Positions 61,507 to 64,000 of a stretch of 64,000 nt of DNA are shown one piece after another. Origin of the DNA: an uncultured Bacilli bacterium. Lineage in GTDB: Bacteria; Bacillota_I; Bacilli_A; RF39; UBA660. The position numbers and the translations under genes were made by a program. Every line of letters begins with the position of its first letter. Positions within the stretch are counted from its first letter, which is position 1. The stretch lies in the NCBI GenBank assembly GCA_934149105.1, contig CAKPDP010000002.1, positions 1-64,000 on the forward strand, read 5' to 3'. The notes below the pieces were generated by a model, which did no database searches, was not told the DNA's origin, and was given only the letters and a program-made list of their open reading frames with translations.

Positions 61507-62466
61507 TTACATGGTATTAACTTTAGGACTACCATTTTCACAACGGTTACCCCAAGAATCTATTATTTTACCATTTTTACAGACACAAATTATTTCACAA
61601 TTATTACTACATTTTTGGCACTCGTAGCCTTTGGTTTCAAACTTGATATTATCAATTTCAAAGTCAAAAGTTTTTTCGACTGGATTTCTAGAAGAGAGGA
61701 TAGCAACGCCGAGGCAACCCATAAGATGAGAGTTTTTATCGACGATAATTTTTTCTTTAGTTATATCTTCGAAGGCTTTGATAACGCCAACATTTTTACT
61801 CACTCCTCCTTGGAAGACAATGGGAGCACGAATTTTTTTACCTTTACCAACATTATTTAGATAGTTAGTAGCAACGGCTTTGCAGAGTCCGGCGACGATA
61901 TCTTCTTTTTTATGACCAACTTGGGCTTTATGAACTAGATCGGACTCAGCAAAGACGGTGCAGCGAGCTGCTATGTTAGTAGGATTTTTACTGGTTAAGG
62001 CAATAGGTCCAAAGTCTTCTATTTTAATTCCTAAACGACTAGCTTGACTAGAAAGAAAAGCTCCAGTTCCGGCAGCGCATAAAGTATTCATGGCATAATC
62101 TATAACGATACCATGATCTAAAATAATTATTTTGGAATCTTGGCCACCTATTTCAAAAATAGTATTGACATCGGGATATAAGGACGTAGTTCCGATAGCA
62201 TGAGCTGTTATTTCATTTTTAATAACATTGGCTCCTAACATAACACCAATTAATTTTCGTGCTGATCCTGTGGTTCCTACTCCTACTACTTTATATTTAG
62301 TTAAATCAAGTTGTTTTTTGAGACTTCTTATTAATTTTCTTACGGCAGCGATAGGATTTCCTTCCGTATAAAGATAATCACTAGCAAGAATTTTTTTAGA
62401 CTTATCTATTATTACTCCTTTGGTAGAAATACTACCAATATCTACTCCTAAATAGCATTTTTCCAT
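61507..62466 (-). CDS. Dehydratase-activase-type ASKHA ATPase (BadF/BcrA/HgdC-like)
   Basis: 319 residues. YLGVDIGSISTKGVIID, GVGTTGSARKLIG, EIGGQDSKIIILDHG, and the 4Fe-4S region NTLCAAGTGAFL with a later ARCTVFAESD. This is the activator family of 2-hydroxyacyl-CoA dehydratases, which injects an electron using ATP. A Cys-rich C-terminal tail (CQKCSNNCEIICVC) is extra to the classical HgdC (about 260 aa), suggesting another cluster. No dehydratase subunits are in the window. Oxygen-sensitive, so an anaerobe is implied. Confidence 0.88.
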   Translation of the reverse strand: MEKCYLGVDIGSISTKGVIIDKSKKILASDYLYTEGNPIAAVRKLIRSLKKQLDLTKYKVVGVGTTGSARKLIGVMLGANVIKNEITAHAIGTTSLYPDVNTIFEIGGQDSKIIILDHGIVIDYAMNTLCAAGTGAFLSSQASRLGIKIEDFGPIALTSKNPTNIAARCTVFAESDLVHKAQVGHKKEDIVAGLCKAVATNYLNNVGKGKKIRAPIVFQGGVSKNVGVIKAFEDITKEKIIVDKNSHLMGCLGVAILSSRNPVEKTFDFEIDNIKFETKGYECQKCSNNCEIICVCKNGKIIDSWGNRCENGSPKVNTM

Positions 62467-62552
62467 AGATACCCCTTTCTTTTATATACTATGTTAGAAC
62501 TTTTTTATTATAACAGGAGAAAAATAAAAAGATTGTCATTTAATCTAGATAG

Positions 62553-62578
62553 AAAAAAACATATCTAAATAGATACAT
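62553..62578 (-). terminator. Terminator of the Ig/cadherin-like gene
   Basis: Stem ATGTATCT/AGATATGT followed by TTTTTT; overlaps the gene's last codons. Confidence 0.55.
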
Positions 62579-63848
62579 TTTTATTCATTTTTTGATAATA
62601 ATTTAATTTCTTTTTTCTTTTACTTCTTCTAACTATTAGACTGATTAAAGAAATTAATATAATAAGAATAGTAATACTTATACTTACTATTAAGTAAATA
62701 AAGAGATCATGAGCTTTATTTTTATAAATATTTATTTCGTCATCATAATATAGCTGCAAGCTTTCTTCATTTTTATTATAGGTATAATATCCTTCAGTTC
62801 CGGTAGTTAGATTGACACCATATATTAATCCCACCTTGGAGTTATTATGTAATTTGTAGATAGTAGTTTCAATATTATTTAGGGTTATGCTATAAGCTTT
62901 ATAATTAGAATTTGGTAACTTAGATTTTTTTAAATATAGGGAGGTACTACCAACGGTTATTTGTTCATATTTAGTATAAGTTTTTTTAGTTTTATCATAT
63001 ATATATAAGGCAATATCACCTTTACTATCTTTTAATCCTACTAAAGTTAGTTTTAATTTATCATTATAATAGGCAACAACGTCTTCTTCGCCTATTTTAA
63101 CAGTTGTTTCATCAAAGGTTTCAAGCTTTGGTAATTCAGATTTTTTTCTAATAACAGTGTATTCTTGATTATTTACTTTAGTAGTTATAGGATTTAACTC
63201 TTTAACATTGGCAACTAAATTATAGGTTTTAGTAGTTCCATCTTCGGCCGTTACAACTATTTCTAGTTTGTTAGCCCCATCTACTACGTCTCTTTCACCA
63301 GCACCTGTAATGGTAGCCTTACGATCGGCGGCAGTAGCTTTAATATTAATTTTAGTTGTAGCGGCCTCAAGATCAACCGTGTAATCTTTGGTATCAGAAT
63401 TGAATTCTGGAGATAAGGTTGTGCCTTCTACTTCAAGGCCAGAAAGATTGGCATTACTGCTTTTTGTTACAACGACTGGTTCGGTTACTTTTATAGTAGC
63501 AGTCTTAGTTGGTAAAGACAAATCATTACCATTACTATCAGAAACGGAAATCGGTTTAACAGTAATAGTAGCTGTTCCGGTGATGGTAGTTTTTAAAGAT
63601 ATAGTTTCAGTACCGTTTTCACACCAAATACGTTCATCACTAACAGAGGCAACATTACTATTGGAAGAACTAATAGAATAGCCACCAGCACTATCAGTAC
63701 ATTTTAAATAAAGGGTGGCACTTTTGCCTTTAGTTACAGAACTAGGACTTATAGAAATTGTATAACCAGCTGCATAAACATTACCCGCTAAGAAGGTAAA
63801 AGATATTATGGTAGTTATTAAGAGATAAAGATATTTATTTTTTTTCAT
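62565..63848 (-). CDS. Surface protein with Ig-like and cadherin-like domains
   Basis: 427 residues. Signal peptide MKKNKYLYLLITTIISFTFL ... VYA|A; a BIG2-like domain (SISPSSVTKGKSATLYLKCT ... SNSNVASVSDERIWC); a cadherin-like beta-sandwich (NLSGLEVEGTTLSPEFNSDT, KDYTVDLEAATTKINIKATA); an unassigned region; and a C-terminal membrane helix (LFIYLIVSISITILIILISL) with a Lys/Arg tail. ATG 63848 follows AAAAGGGGAATATC; a longer frame to 63896 runs into the upstream gene. Probably a displayed binding protein. Confidence 0.82.
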   Translation of the reverse strand: MKKNKYLYLLITTIISFTFLAGNVYAAGYTISISPSSVTKGKSATLYLKCTDSAGGYSISSSNSNVASVSDERIWCENGTETISLKTTITGTATITVKPISVSDSNGNDLSLPTKTATIKVTEPVVVTKSSNANLSGLEVEGTTLSPEFNSDTKDYTVDLEAATTKINIKATAADRKATITGAGERDVVDGANKLEIVVTAEDGTTKTYNLVANVKELNPITTKVNNQEYTVIRKKSELPKLETFDETTVKIGEEDVVAYYNDKLKLTLVGLKDSKGDIALYIYDKTKKTYTKYEQITVGSTSLYLKKSKLPNSNYKAYSITLNNIETTIYKLHNNSKVGLIYGVNLTTGTEGYYTYNKNEESLQLYYDDEINIYKNKAHDLFIYLIVSISITILIILISLISLIVRRSKRKKKLNYYQKMNKNVSI

Positions 63849-63867
63849 GATATTCCCCTTTTCTATT

Positions 63868-64000
63868 CTAAGCTTGGCTAATAGAAGCTTTTCCAAGAAT
63901 AGTATTTTTTATGATAATGTAGTCGGCAGCAGTAACACTATTACTCTTATTGCTATCAGCGGCTTCTTTGCTTATATTAGATAAGCTTATTTTCCCTAAA
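63868..64000 (-). CDS. 3' end of a surface protein with dockerin-like repeat
   Basis: 43 residues visible, entering from the right edge and ending at TAG 63868. GKISLSNISKEAADSNKSNS, then VTAADYIIIKNTILGKASI resembles a dockerin-type EF-hand repeat (DxNxxGxVTAADxxxIKxxILG). Twenty bases upstream of the Ig/cadherin-like gene, so probably the same operon. Too short for more. Confidence 0.65.
   Translation of the reverse strand, partial: LGKISLSNISKEAADSNKSNSVTAADYIIIKNTILGKASISQA

Noticed and set aside
1..64000. CRISPR array, insertion sequence or integrase
   Set aside because: No regularly spaced direct repeats, transposase-like or integrase-like frame was seen; the only repeats are coding ones (InlB-type, Cys-pair, Lys/Thr tail).
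1..64000. Reverse transcriptase or template repeat to match the candidate variable region
   Set aside because: No frame with a YxDD-type reverse transcriptase and no second copy of the GC-rich stretch was found by reading; they would have to be elsewhere.

Overview
The window is low-GC (roughly 30 % G+C) Gram-positive chromosome. It uses TGG for Trp, strong GGAGG/GGTGAT Shine-Dalgarno sites, TTGACA-17-TATAAT promoters, T-box leaders and ribosomal-protein leaders. Gene content and order (infC-rpmI-rplT, ybeY-cdd-era-yqzL-recO, mreCD, sepF-divIVA, ftsAZ, spoVID-ysxE) fit class Bacilli. The small, AT-rich, pilin- and lipoprotein-rich make-up suggests an uncultured gut-type lineage (RF39/Erysipelotrichia-like). 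That placement is inference.

Layout. 1-6.5 kb: two tandem giant prepilin-like surface proteins and an envelope operon (lipoprotein, disordered protein, DUF948-like, YtxH-like). 6.7-13.3 kb: small proteins including a Cse60 homologue, enolase, NfeD/SPFH, guanine deaminase, an SDR enzyme and tmRNA, followed by about 0.9 kb of decayed genes. 14.2-20.5 kb: a transmembrane Ser/Thr kinase with a Cys-rich ectodomain, coupled to an FHA-FHA-ABC exporter, then a membrane-anchored alpha/beta hydrolase. 20.7-25.1 kb: T-box-controlled ileS, divIVA, sepF. 25.3-31.5 kb: a hybrid histidine kinase whose reading frame runs straight into a pseudopilin, an acyltransferase, a DUF402 protein, and a surface protein whose 3' end carries a GC-rich run of NNC codons like a diversity-generating retroelement variable region. 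31.5-40.2 kb: folD, an ABC exporter, infC-rpmI-rplT with an L20-type leader, ruvA, ddl, and a Gly T-box with a very short Stem I ahead of a LOG-family gene and glyS. 40.4-48.4 kb: ysxE-spoVID, a YigZ protein, a SpoVB-like flippase, a dGTPase-like HD protein, mreCD, rplS. 48.4-57.4 kb: recO-yqzL-era-cdd-ybeY-vanZ-like-ABC-radC, a lipase-like protein, trpS, tRNA-Met. 57.5-64 kb: a surface protein, an HPt protein, ftsA-ftsZ, a dehydratase-activase ATPase, an Ig/cadherin-like surface protein and a dockerin-like gene end.

How it fits together. Division (FtsA, FtsZ, SepF, DivIVA), elongation (MreC/D, Ddl) and translation genes form the housekeeping core. Around them lies a rich envelope and signalling layer: prepilin-like proteins, a hybrid kinase with a possible HPt partner, a Ser/Thr kinase feeding FHA domains, and Ig-type and candidate hypervariable surface proteins. 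Several homologues of spore-morphogenesis proteins suggest a spore-former or a recent descendant of one. The observations most worth following are the kinase-pilin fusion, the candidate variable region (with no reverse transcriptase or template in the window), the kinase/FHA-transporter pair, and the minimal Gly T-box driving a gene that appears to start at AUC.
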